A stretch of 64,000 nt of DNA from CAVLDP01 sp963661945 (GTDB taxonomy: Bacteria > Bacillota > Clostridia > Lachnospirales > Lachnospiraceae). Position numbers and translations under genes: made by a program. Shown here piece after piece: positions 41,190-49,858 of this stretch. Numbering within the stretch: position 1 is the first letter of the stretch; every line of letters begins with the position of its first letter. The notes beneath the pieces are model-generated. The model was not told the DNA's origin. It made no database searches and saw only the letters and a list, made by a program, of their open reading frames with translations. Location: contig CAVLDP010000010.1 in NCBI GenBank assembly GCA_963661945.1, positions 3,480 to 67,479 of the forward strand. The letters run 5' to 3'.

Positions 41190-43511
41190 TCAGCCTGCTG
41201 TTCTCTCAACATCAATCACACTATCAATCTGTCTTAATTTCTCCACCAGAGTCTTTAGTTCACTCTTCTCATGAATTCCAAATACCACTTCGACCGTAGC
41301 AACCTCCTGCTTACTGGTCCTGGTATTAATGGATCGAATGTCTATATCTCTTTCGGTGAAAATCTTCGTTATATCAACGAGTAGTCCGGTACGATTATTG
41401 CAATAGATACATAGCGTCGTAAGGTAGAGCTCATTTGTATTGCCAGCCAGACAATCCTCTTCCCACTCAGCCTCAATCATACGGCTTCTCTCAATCTCTG
41501 GCATGCTCATCACATTAATGCAATCCGTTCTATGAATCGATATGCCACGACCTCTCGTCACAAAGCCCACAATCTCATCTCCCGGAACTGGATTACAGCA
41601 CTTGGAGAAATGAACTGGCATATCGTAGATGCCCTTCACGGAAACGCCGGACTTAGACTTCTTATTCTTTGCTTTCGGAGCATGCGCTTCGCTCTCCGCC
41701 TTGGCGCGATTCTCAGATAGAATATCTTCATCCGTAATCTGAATTGGATGATCCTTCATATACTCATCGTGCATGCGGTTGATAATCTGGCCTTCCTTGA
41801 TGCCACCCTGTCCTACCGTTGCCAGAAGATTCTCCCAATCATGGAAGCCATAACGCCTTAGGATAATGGCCTGATACTTCGGAGAGCCAATCTCTGCCCA
41901 GTTATAACCATGTGTACGAACGGAGGATGCAATAAGTTCCTTGCCTTTTTGGATATTCTCTTCCTTGTCATTCTGTCGGAACCACTGATTGATCTTGTTC
42001 TTAGCCTGGGTCGACTTCACAATCTTCAGCCAATCTCTCGACGGTCCCTTGGAATTCTGGGAGGTAATAATATCGATTCTGTCACCATTCTGGATAGAAT
42101 AATCAATTGGAACCAATTTACCATTGACCTTGGCACCAACCATGCGATTGCCAACCGCAGAATGAATGCTATAAGCAAAATCGATGGTCGTAGACCCTGC
42201 CGGAAGATTCTTCACATCTCCTGTTGGTGTAAAGCAAAATACCGTATCCGAAAAGAGATTGAGGTCGCTCTTGAGCAGGCTTACGAATTCACGATTGTCC
42301 GACATATCCTGCTGCCATTCCAGAATCTGACGAAGCCATGACAGCTTCTCCTCTTCCTGATTAATGGTAGAGCCCTCACCAGATTCCTTGTATTTCCAAT
42401 GAGCTGCAATACCATATTCTGAGGTTCGATGCATCTCAAAGGTACGAATCTGTATCTCAAACGGCTTGCCATCCGGTCCAATAACCGTCGTATGAAGGGA
42501 CTGGTACATATTGGGCTTAGGCATAGCAATATAATCCTTGAAGCGCCCAGGAATTGGTGTATACATCTCATGAATAACACCAAGTGCCGCATAACAATCC
42601 TTCACAGAATCCACAATAATACGAACTGCAAATAGATCATAGATCTGATCTAATGTCTTATGCTGATTCACCATCTTGCGATAGATAGAGAAGAAATGCT
42701 TGGCTCTTCCCTCGATGCTGGCCTTGATTCCAGCTGCATAGATGGACTTACTGACTTCATTTACCAGCATGCCAACATATTCATCTCTCTGACTCTTACG
42801 AAGAGCAATCTGCTCCACCAGATCCGCATATGCATCTGGCTCCAAATACTTGAGAGACAAATCCTCCAGCTCAATCTTGACCTTGCTGATACCAAGTCTC
42901 TGAGCAAGAGGAGCATAAATCTCCTGTGTCTCTCTGGCCTTCTCCTTCTGCTTCTCCGGCGTCATAAATTTGAGTGTTCGCATGTTATGAAGCCTATCTG
43001 CAAGCTTCACCAGGATAACTCGAATATCCTTGGCCATGGCGAGAAACATCTTACGGAGATTCTCCGCCTGAACATCTACCTTGTCGACATCATAAGACAG
43101 CTGACCCAGCTTGGTCACGCCATCCACAATCATGGCAACTTCATCTGAGAACTCTGTAGCAATCTCCTCCGTCGTCATCACGGTATCTTCCACAACATCA
43201 TGTAGAAGTCCTGCTACAATTGTCTCCTTATCAAGCTCTAGATCTGCCAGGATAATTGCAACGCAAAGCGGATGAATAATATAAGGCTCACCTGATTTGC
43301 GCAGTTGTCCCTTATGGGCCTCATCTGCAATATGATAAGCCTTCTCAATCATGGTAATATCCGTATTCGGATGATATTTATGAATCCGTCGAATCAGCTC
43401 ATCATATAGCTCAGATGGTTCTACGAAGTCCTGGGTACCAATCACACCTGACTTAGACAGATTCATATTCTGTATCATTTGTTCTAGCTCTTCTGCGGAC
43501 AAATCTGCCAT
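41190..43511 (-). CDS. rel: Bifunctional (p)ppGpp synthetase/hydrolase Rel
   Basis: A 773-residue long RSH enzyme. The HD hydrolase domain (about 45-200) carries LLHDVVEDT, the synthetase domain (about 240-370) has YDLFAVRIIV, MPKPNMYQSLHTTV and EIQIRT, then a TGS domain (about 400-465, FTPTGDVKNLPAGSTTIDFAY), a helical/zinc region with HFSKCCNPVPGDEI, and a C-terminal ACT domain (about 695-770). Both hydrolase and synthetase motifs look intact. It controls the stringent response at the ribosome. It precedes the MBL gene and follows the M32 peptidase gene by 27 bases. Confidence 0.96.
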   Translation of the reverse strand: MADLSAEELEQMIQNMNLSKSGVIGTQDFVEPSELYDELIRRIHKYHPNTDITMIEKAYHIADEAHKGQLRKSGEPYIIHPLCVAIILADLELDKETIVAGLLHDVVEDTVMTTEEIATEFSDEVAMIVDGVTKLGQLSYDVDKVDVQAENLRKMFLAMAKDIRVILVKLADRLHNMRTLKFMTPEKQKEKARETQEIYAPLAQRLGISKVKIELEDLSLKYLEPDAYADLVEQIALRKSQRDEYVGMLVNEVSKSIYAAGIKASIEGRAKHFFSIYRKMVNQHKTLDQIYDLFAVRIIVDSVKDCYAALGVIHEMYTPIPGRFKDYIAMPKPNMYQSLHTTVIGPDGKPFEIQIRTFEMHRTSEYGIAAHWKYKESGEGSTINQEEEKLSWLRQILEWQQDMSDNREFVSLLKSDLNLFSDTVFCFTPTGDVKNLPAGSTTIDFAYSIHSAVGNRMVGAKVNGKLVPIDYSIQNGDRIDIITSQNSKGPSRDWLKIVKSTQAKNKINQWFRQNDKEENIQKGKELIASSVRTHGYNWAEIGSPKYQAIILRRYGFHDWENLLATVGQGGIKEGQIINRMHDEYMKDHPIQITDEDILSENRAKAESEAHAPKAKNKKSKSGVSVKGIYDMPVHFSKCCNPVPGDEIVGFVTRGRGISIHRTDCINVMSMPEIERSRMIEAEWEEDCLAGNTNELYLTTLCIYCNNRTGLLVDITKIFTERDIDIRSINTRTSKQEVATVEVVFGIHEKSELKTLVEKLRQIDSVIDVERTAG

Positions 43512-43538
43512 CCCAAGACCTCCCTTTCCTTAACTTAT

Positions 43539-45029
43539 CTACTGCCCTAAATACTTCTTCTTGAAATAACGGCAAAGTGGCTCTGCTGATACTTCCTTAC
43601 CGCAGATTGCATCAATCACCTGCTTTGGACTCCTGGTATTTCCATAGACATGAATCTTCTCATTCAGCCAAGATGTAATCTTCTGAATCTGTCCAGTTGC
43701 GAGGAGTTCATCAATAGAACCCAATTCCTCTTCCATTGCATCGATATACATTCCGTCATAGATACTTCCCAGAAGATAAGATGGGAAATAACCGAAGGAG
43801 CCATCTGACCAATGCATATCCTGCAGAATTCCATCCGCATCTGAATCAGGAACAATTCCAAGATAGTCCTTCATCTTCTGATTCCATAATTCAGGCAAAT
43901 CAGAAACAGCCACATGGCCAGAGAAGATTTCCTTCTCAAGCTCATAACGAATAATAATATGCAAGCAATAGGTTACTTCATCTGCCTCTGTACGAATCAG
44001 GCTTCGCTTCACATGGTTCACTTCACTCATGAAGTCATCGAGTGGCAAATCCCGATAAGCTGGAAGCAAGTCCTGAATCTGCCCATAGATTGGCAGCCAG
44101 AAGTTCTTATTTCGACCAAGAATATTCTCATAGAATCTGGACTGACTCTCGTGAATGCCCATATTCTCACAGGAATGTGCTACCGTTCCATCAAAGAGTG
44201 GATTCACATTCTGGTCGAAGATTGCATGACCACCCTCATGTATTGCAGAGAACATACCATCAAGCGCATTATTCTCTTTGAAATGATTGGTCACGCGAAC
44301 ATCCTGGGATGAAAATCCCATGGTAAATGGATGCTCTGTCTCACCGACAGCCCCCTTCTCAAAATCAAAGCCAATATACTCAAGCAGAATCTTCTGTACC
44401 TTGGCCTGAGCATAGGTGTCACAAGTTGCATAGACAAGTGGATTTACTGCTACATCTCGCATAGTAACTTCATCTACAAGTGGAAGCAGCTCCTTCTTGA
44501 GTTCCCCGAAGAGACGGTCATAGGTTGCCTGGTCCATCCCTTCTTCAAATTGATCAAGTAAAGTATCATAAGGATCCTTCTCAGGTTCCATATAGAGAGC
44601 ATTCTGCCTTGTCATCTCAATCATCTTCTCAAGATGAGGTGCAAAAATTGAGAAATCGTTCTTCTGCTTAGCCTCTCTCCAGGCGAATTCTGAAGCCGCC
44701 TGCTCATTACAGTATTCCTCGAAGAAATCAGCAGGAACACGTGACTTTCTCTCGAGGTCGCGGTTCATATAAGACACTATGAATTTCCAGGTATCATCTA
44801 GCGCTTCATATTCCTTTTTGCAAAGCAAGTCAGAAAGCATGCTCTTAAGCTCTTCTGAGGTCTCTCTCTGAAAAGCCCTCGTTGAGAAATAAGTCATAGC
44901 CTCCTGATGCCCCTCGAAACCAAGGGGTGGCATTGTTGTACTAATATCCCAATAGAGCAGTTCTCCTGCTCGATTCAAAATGGCAGTCTCACCCAGATAT
45001 GCCTGTAATTCTTCCAGTCTCTTACTCAT
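43539..45029 (-). CDS. Carboxypeptidase, M32 family
   Basis: A 496-residue zinc metallocarboxypeptidase of the M32 (Taq carboxypeptidase) family. The zinc motif HEGGH lies in SAIHEGGHAIFDQN, and the third ligand Glu follows in HESQSRFYEN. FSSQDVRVTNHF and LIRTEADEVTY are family segments. It lacks a signal peptide and would degrade cytoplasmic peptides from the C-terminus. It lies between the 77-residue protein (10-base gap) and rel, probably in one transcript. Confidence 0.95.
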   Translation of the reverse strand: MSKRLEELQAYLGETAILNRAGELLYWDISTTMPPLGFEGHQEAMTYFSTRAFQRETSEELKSMLSDLLCKKEYEALDDTWKFIVSYMNRDLERKSRVPADFFEEYCNEQAASEFAWREAKQKNDFSIFAPHLEKMIEMTRQNALYMEPEKDPYDTLLDQFEEGMDQATYDRLFGELKKELLPLVDEVTMRDVAVNPLVYATCDTYAQAKVQKILLEYIGFDFEKGAVGETEHPFTMGFSSQDVRVTNHFKENNALDGMFSAIHEGGHAIFDQNVNPLFDGTVAHSCENMGIHESQSRFYENILGRNKNFWLPIYGQIQDLLPAYRDLPLDDFMSEVNHVKRSLIRTEADEVTYCLHIIIRYELEKEIFSGHVAVSDLPELWNQKMKDYLGIVPDSDADGILQDMHWSDGSFGYFPSYLLGSIYDGMYIDAMEEELGSIDELLATGQIQKITSWLNEKIHVYGNTRSPKQVIDAICGKEVSAEPLCRYFKKKYLGQ

Positions 45030-45039
45030 GTTACTCCAC

Positions 45040-45273
45040 CTAGCCGTTAATCATATATCTTGTAAATTTGGCAACATCCTCAGCGTTATAGCATACCAGC
45101 TCCATCTCTGGAATGGTCCCATCGGTAAATGCCTTGGTAAGCGCTACATACTGGCTCAGCTTAGACTTAAGATTCAGTCGATCGCCTTCTGCAGTCACGA
45201 GTTCTACCTTGCCCTCACAGCTGTCCACTACAGCAAAAAACTTATCAATGTCCGTTACATTCTCAAGCTTCAT
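45040..45273 (-). CDS. Small conserved hypothetical protein
   Basis: A 77-residue acidic protein, starting MKLENVTDIDKFFAVVDSC, with a central beta pattern (KVELVTAEGDRLNLKSKLSQYV) and a helical end. No known domain was recognised; it has no membrane segment. A GAGGAGG site precedes ATG 45273. It is placed between nadC and the M32 carboxypeptidase gene. The sequence looks well ordered and the strong ribosome binding site supports expression. Confidence 0.75.
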   Translation of the reverse strand: MKLENVTDIDKFFAVVDSCEGKVELVTAEGDRLNLKSKLSQYVALTKAFTDGTIPEMELVCYNAEDVAKFTRYMING

Positions 45274-45308
45274 AATGTTGCCTCCTCTTATAATTAGTAA
45301 ATTGAAAC

Positions 45309-45325
45309 ACGCTTAAATTGCGTGC
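45309..45325 (-). other. Small hairpin at the nadC stop codon
   Basis: CACGC pairs with GCGTG around AATTTAA on the minus strand, then TTTC. It overlaps the nadC stop codon. It could be a weak terminator or mRNA-stabilising element; it does not prove an operon end. Confidence 0.3.
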
Positions 45326-46164
45326 AGGTTCTTAAGGGATACATCAAGAATTGGTGCAGAATGTGTCAGTGCTCCAGACGATACAAAATCCACACCAAGA
45401 TCGACAATATTTGCAATATTGTCTATTGTAACATTTCCTGAAACCTCTGTCTTGGCTCTTCCGTCAATAATTGCAACAGCTTCCTTCATCTCATCATGAG
45501 ACATGTTGTCAAGCATAATGATATCTGCGCCAGCCTCCACAGCTTCACGCACCATATCAAGATTCTCTACCTCTACCTCAATCTTACGAACAAATGGAGC
45601 ATAATCCTTCGCTGCCATAACAGCTTCCTTCACTCCACCTGCTGCACCAATATGGTTGTCCTTCAGTAGTACTCCATCTGAGAGATTATATCTATGGTTA
45701 TATCCACCACCAACACGAACTGCATATTTCTCGAAGATTCGCATGTTTGGTGTTGTCTTACGAGTATCCAGAAGTCTGGTCTTACTTCCTTCAAGCAAAG
45801 ATGCTACAGAATGTGTATAAGTAGCGATGCCACTCATTCTCTGCAGATAATTAAGAGCGGTACGCTCTCCTGAGAGAAGTACGCGAATATCTCCATTAAT
45901 CGTAGCAAGCAGATCACCCTTATGAACTTGATCTCCGTCCTTAGCCAGAAGTTCGATCTCCGTCTTATCATCCAAAAGTTCAAAAACTCTACAGAAGACC
46001 TCCAGGCCTGCAATAATACCATCCTGCTTACAAATAAGCTGTACGGTACCTGCCTTTGCCTCTGGCATAACTGCATTTGTGGTCACATCCTCGCTGGAGA
46101 TATCCTCTCTAAGCGCCATAAGAATTAATTCATCTACATTTAACTTCTTCGTAATTGGATCCAT
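45313..46164 (-). CDS. nadC: Nicotinate-nucleotide diphosphorylase (quinolinate phosphoribosyltransferase)
   Basis: A 283-residue NadC that makes nicotinate mononucleotide from quinolinate and PRPP. LNYLQRMSGIAT, LLDTRKTTPNMRIFEKYAVRVGGGYNHR and IEVEVENLDMV with VSSGALTHSAP are canonical. The first codon shares its base with the last base of nadB, so the two are coupled. nadA was not found in the window, so quinolinate synthase must be encoded elsewhere if the pathway is complete. Confidence 0.96.
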   Translation of the reverse strand: MDPITKKLNVDELILMALREDISSEDVTTNAVMPEAKAGTVQLICKQDGIIAGLEVFCRVFELLDDKTEIELLAKDGDQVHKGDLLATINGDIRVLLSGERTALNYLQRMSGIATYTHSVASLLEGSKTRLLDTRKTTPNMRIFEKYAVRVGGGYNHRYNLSDGVLLKDNHIGAAGGVKEAVMAAKDYAPFVRKIEVEVENLDMVREAVEAGADIIMLDNMSHDEMKEAVAIIDGRAKTEVSGNVTIDNIANIVDLGVDFVSSGALTHSAPILDVSLKNLHAI

Positions 46165-47519
46165 TAGTTCTCTCCCCTTCTTACTTCATTCTCTCTATCA
46201 ATCTCCTGCCAAATCAAATCGATATTCTTCTGTCTGAACTCATCCATATTCTCATAATCAGATAGGTCAAGAAGATAACGATTGCAAATCTCTGGCAAGG
46301 CATCCTCATAGTAGTCCATAAAGCGGCGCTCTTCAGAATTCTCTCTATCCATCTCATCATGAGAGACAATCGCACGTGCAGCATTTCTCGCAAAGACAAG
46401 GCTCTCAAGAAGAGAATTACTAGCCAGTCTATTTGCGCCATGCACGCCATTGCAAGCCGTCTCACCTGCTGCATAAAGATGCTTCATCGAGGTATGGCTA
46501 TCTAGATCTACATAGACACCTCCCATGAAGTAATGCTGAGCCGGAACTACCGGAATCCACTCCTTGGTGCAATCAAATCCTTCTTCCAGGCAATGAGCCA
46601 CAATATTAGGAAATCTCTTTCGAATATCAAGATCCTTGATTGCCATCATATCAAGCCAGACATACTTGGATCCCTGAGCCTTCATCTGTTTCTTAATCTC
46701 ATTTGACAGGATATCTCGTGGCAGAAGTTCATCTACGAATCGATTACCATCCTGATCTAATAAATGAGCCCCTTCACCACGAACCGATTCGGAGATCAGG
46801 AAGCGTCTTTCCTTCTTCTCTGTATAGAGGGTCGTCGGATGAATCTGTACATAATTCACATGTTCAAGCTTGACCTTGTGCTTAAGGGACAGAGCAAGCG
46901 CGTCTCCCGTCAGATGTGGGAAATTCGTAGAATTGTCATAGATTCCACCAATGCCACCAGTCGCCCACATAACATGTCTCGCAAATACAGGAACGATTTC
47001 ACCAGACTGCTTGCGAAGAAGAACTCCATCGCAGGTATTATCATGTGCTAATATATCTACCATCATGATGTTACATTTCAGAGTGACATTCGGTAATTTC
47101 TGCACTGCAGCAAGAAGATTCTTCGTAATCTCTCTTCCTGTAATATCCTTGTGATAGAGAATGCGATTGGTCGAATGTGCGCCTTCTCTTGTGTAGACCA
47201 GATTTCCATCTGGGTCCTTCTCAAAATCCACGCCATAGTCAATCAGCTCATTAATAATATCCCGGGAAGAGCGAATCATCTCATCCACGGATTCCTTGCG
47301 GTTCTCGTAGTGGCCAGCACGAAGGGTGTCTTCAAAGAAGGAATCGTAATCCTCTTCATTCTTCAGTACACAAATTCCACCTTGAGCCAAAAAAGAGTCA
47401 CTCTCTTCCAAGTCACTCTTTGTAATCATAAGTATCTTCTTGTCCTGTGGCAGGTGAAGGGCTGTAAAACAGCCCGCAACACCACAGCCAATAATAATAC
47501 AATCGTATAATCTTTCCAT
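46164..47519 (-). CDS. nadB: L-aspartate oxidase
   Basis: A 451-residue flavoprotein that oxidises aspartate to iminoaspartate, the first step of de novo NAD synthesis. The FAD loop GCGVAGCFTALHL, the substrate loop SFLAQGGI, the catalytic region ESVRGEGAHLLDQDG and HYFMGGVYVD are present. It is shorter than E. coli NadB (about 540), having a reduced C-terminal helical domain as in several anaerobes. It has its own promoter and precedes nadC. Confidence 0.95.
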   Translation of the reverse strand: MERLYDCIIIGCGVAGCFTALHLPQDKKILMITKSDLEESDSFLAQGGICVLKNEEDYDSFFEDTLRAGHYENRKESVDEMIRSSRDIINELIDYGVDFEKDPDGNLVYTREGAHSTNRILYHKDITGREITKNLLAAVQKLPNVTLKCNIMMVDILAHDNTCDGVLLRKQSGEIVPVFARHVMWATGGIGGIYDNSTNFPHLTGDALALSLKHKVKLEHVNYVQIHPTTLYTEKKERRFLISESVRGEGAHLLDQDGNRFVDELLPRDILSNEIKKQMKAQGSKYVWLDMMAIKDLDIRKRFPNIVAHCLEEGFDCTKEWIPVVPAQHYFMGGVYVDLDSHTSMKHLYAAGETACNGVHGANRLASNSLLESLVFARNAARAIVSHDEMDRENSEERRFMDYYEDALPEICNRYLLDLSDYENMDEFRQKNIDLIWQEIDRENEVRRGEN

Positions 47520-47541
47520 AATATGCCTCTTTTGACGGCTA

Positions 47542-47553
47542 GGACTCTAGTCC
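47542..47553. promoter_or_regulatory. Dyad in the nadB leader, possible operator
   Basis: GGACT-CT-AGTCC lies between the predicted nadB promoter and the start codon. It could be bound by a NAD-pathway repressor such as NiaR, but it was not matched to a known consensus. Confidence 0.25.
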
Positions 47554-47577
47554 CAATTTAATTCCATAATCTTAGGG

Positions 47578-47607
47578 ATTATATCACTCCTCCATCTCAA
47601 GATGCAA
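47578..47607 (-). promoter_or_regulatory. Promoter of nadB - nadC
   Basis: TTGCAT (47607-47602), an 18-bp spacer and a perfect TATAAT (47583-47578), with TG one base upstream as extended -10. The leader is about 50 bases. Confidence 0.6.
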
Positions 47608-47644
47608 GGTCTTCTCAATGCAGGCATCTATGAATGCAGTCCCG

Positions 47645-49045
47645 CTACAGGTCCAATCTCTTAAGTGCCTCTGTTGCCAGTGCAGAACGAACTGATTCTT
47701 CCTCTGAGAAGGTAATCTGTGCGCAGAGAGAGCTTCCTTTCATCCTCTCCGATGCGAAGATTAGTCCATTGTTCCATTTATCAAGTGTATGATTGTCGAT
47801 CTGATCCGGATCACCGCAGATTACAACCTTGGTTCCCTTTCCAGCTCGAGTAATGATATCTCTCATCTGAGACCTGGTGCTGTTCTGCGCCTCATCCACG
47901 ATCAGGTAGGAATTAGAAATGGACCTGCCTCTCATATATGCAAGCGGACATACCGCAATCAGGCCCGTGTCGAACATATCCTCAATCTGCATCTGAATCT
48001 GCTCATTGGACTCCTCCTTGTGGTTGCCTCGAAGAAGAGATTCCAGATTATCATAAAATGGTGCAAGAAGAGGTGACATCTTCTCCTCGATATCTCCAGG
48101 CAGATAGCCAAACTCCGCATCTGAAGTGATATTATTCCTGGTAATCAGAACCTTGTCATAAGACCGGTTATATCTGCTGTCATATGTTCCATCCAGACCT
48201 GCTGCCAGAGACAGGAAGGTCTTCGCAGTACCCGCCGGGCCTTTTAATATGACAAATGGAATCTCTTCGACCGGAGCCATAAGAGCATAGAGAGCAAAGC
48301 TCTGCGCAGCATTCTTTGGTGTCACCCCAAAAGCATGAATATCTGGAACAAGATGCAGATCATGATTCCGATAGAAGGCAAGTGCTGACTGCTTGCCACA
48401 CTTCACGGTATAGAACTCATTCTCTATTGCAAAGATCTCCTGCGAGCTCTCTTCCTCCTCCATACAAGGTGTGAAGTCATCCTTATTCTCATCTACATTC
48501 TCGATTATCTTATTCTGATACAGGCTATTCACAATGCTTCCGTCCGTCTCCACTGTAGCCTTACCCGTATAGATCTCCTTGGAAGAGACATGGTCATTAC
48601 GGTAGGATTCCACGGCCACCCCGCAGACCGATGCATTGATTCTCATAGAAATGTCATTTGTGACCAGAATGCATCTTGCGCTCGATTTCTTCTGCAGGCT
48701 AATGCAGGCAGAAATAATTCGATTGTCCGGAGCCTTAATTGAATAACCATCCGGCAGGTTCTTCTCATCTACCCCATCCGGTTCGACAAAAAAAGTCCCT
48801 CCGCTTACGATAGGCACACCAGAAGTCAGGTTGCCTTCCTCGCGAAGAGACTCTAAGATTCGACAGGTCTCCCTGGCATTATATCCCAGTTCTCCAGACA
48901 GAGTCTTCTTGCTGTCTAATTCCTGCAATGTTGTGCCAGTAACAATTACGTTGTTGTCCTCAAAGCCAAAAATAGAATTCGGCGATTGAAGCAGGATATT
49001 CGTATCCAATATGTAGTTTTTGATGGTACCGGTTTTCGTCTTCAT
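47645..49045 (-). CDS. PIN-PhoH protein (YlaK-like)
   Basis: A 466-residue protein with an N-terminal PIN nuclease domain (about 10-150, NYILDTNILL with Asp, later acidic residues) and a C-terminal PhoH ATPase (about 235-460) with Walker A GPAGTAKTFLS, GYLPGDIEEKMSPLL, Walker B YLIVDEAQN and VVICGDPDQID. Such proteins are thought to be RNA helicase-ribonucleases. ATG 49045 is chosen, 9 bases after a GGGGGAG site; an in-frame TTG two codons earlier is too close to that site. The site is complementary to a C-rich tract of the small RNA at 34601-34712. Confidence 0.93.
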   Translation of the reverse strand: MKTKTGTIKNYILDTNILLQSPNSIFGFEDNNVIVTGTTLQELDSKKTLSGELGYNARETCRILESLREEGNLTSGVPIVSGGTFFVEPDGVDEKNLPDGYSIKAPDNRIISACISLQKKSSARCILVTNDISMRINASVCGVAVESYRNDHVSSKEIYTGKATVETDGSIVNSLYQNKIIENVDENKDDFTPCMEEEESSQEIFAIENEFYTVKCGKQSALAFYRNHDLHLVPDIHAFGVTPKNAAQSFALYALMAPVEEIPFVILKGPAGTAKTFLSLAAGLDGTYDSRYNRSYDKVLITRNNITSDAEFGYLPGDIEEKMSPLLAPFYDNLESLLRGNHKEESNEQIQMQIEDMFDTGLIAVCPLAYMRGRSISNSYLIVDEAQNSTRSQMRDIITRAGKGTKVVICGDPDQIDNHTLDKWNNGLIFASERMKGSSLCAQITFSEEESVRSALATEALKRLDL

Positions 49046-49098
49046 AAGCAAGTTCTCCCCCTTGTCGCTAGAAAAAACAATGATTGGTCCACAAAATA

Positions 49099-49107
49099 AT
49101 TATAGCA
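49099..49107 (-). promoter_or_regulatory. Extended -10 promoter of the PIN-PhoH gene
   Basis: TGC followed by a perfect TATAAT (49104-49099) on the minus strand, about 55 bases upstream of ATG. Confidence 0.5.
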
Positions 49108-49136
49108 TTTAAGCTTTATTTAAGGAAGAAAATCTA

Positions 49137-49145
49137 TGCTACAAT
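49137..49145 (+). promoter_or_regulatory. Extended -10 promoter of the two-component system
   Basis: TGC followed by TACAAT (49137-49145), about 35 bases upstream of the response regulator start. No clear -35. Confidence 0.5.
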
Positions 49146-49180
49146 AAGGATAGAAATCTGAAAATTAGGAGGACCAATCT

Positions 49181-49858
49181 ATGCGCTTACTACTTGCCGA
49201 GGATGAACGTGAGATGTCAAATGCTCTCGTCACTATACTGAAGCACAACAACTATTCTGTTGATGCAGTGTACGACGGTGAAGAGGCCCTAAGCTACTTG
49301 GAGTCCGGCCTCTATGATGCCGCAATCCTTGATATCATGATGCCGAAGATGGATGGCATTACCGTTCTTAAATCTGTTCGTTCCATGGGCATTAATATCC
49401 CGATTCTCCTCCTGACTGCAAAGTCCGAGATTGATGACAGGGTGACAGGCCTGGATGCTGGAGCAGATGATTATCTGACCAAACCATTTGCCATGAAGGA
49501 ATTACTGGCCCGTATTCGTGCTCTTACTAGAAGAACCGGAGAAGTCACGGATTCCATTCTAACCTTCGAAGACCTCTCCCTGGATCGAGCCACCTACCAG
49601 CTTTCCACCAAGACTGGCTCTCTTCGTCTACCAAACAAGGAATTTCAGATGCTTGAGATGATGATGGTATCTCCCTCTCAGGTTATCTCTACTGACCTCT
49701 TTATGGACAAAATCTGGGGGTACGACACAGAGACAGAACTCAATGTTGTCTGGGTCTATATCTCCTATCTACGCAAGAAGCTGCAGCTTCTTAATGCCCA
49801 CGTAGCAATCAAGGCTACAAGAAATGTTGGATATTCTCTGGAGGCTATACATGATTAA
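49181..49858 (+). CDS. OmpR-family response regulator
   Basis: A 225-residue regulator. The receiver domain (1-118) has acidic residues in LAEDERE, the phospho-acceptor Asp in DAAILDIMMPKMDG and the Lys in YLTKPFAM. The winged-helix DNA-binding domain (about 128-222) contains LPNKEFQMLEMMM and VVWVYISYLRKKL. An AGGAGG site precedes ATG 49181. It overlaps the kinase gene by 8 bases. The target genes are unknown. Confidence 0.95.
   Translation: MRLLLAEDEREMSNALVTILKHNNYSVDAVYDGEEALSYLESGLYDAAILDIMMPKMDGITVLKSVRSMGINIPILLLTAKSEIDDRVTGLDAGADDYLTKPFAMKELLARIRALTRRTGEVTDSILTFEDLSLDRATYQLSTKTGSLRLPNKEFQMLEMMMVSPSQVISTDLFMDKIWGYDTETELNVVWVYISYLRKKLQLLNAHVAIKATRNVGYSLEAIHD

Noticed and set aside
45313..47519. 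A complete nadABC operon
   Set aside because: Only nadB and nadC are present; the upstream frame is the PIN-PhoH gene and no quinolinate synthase motif was found.
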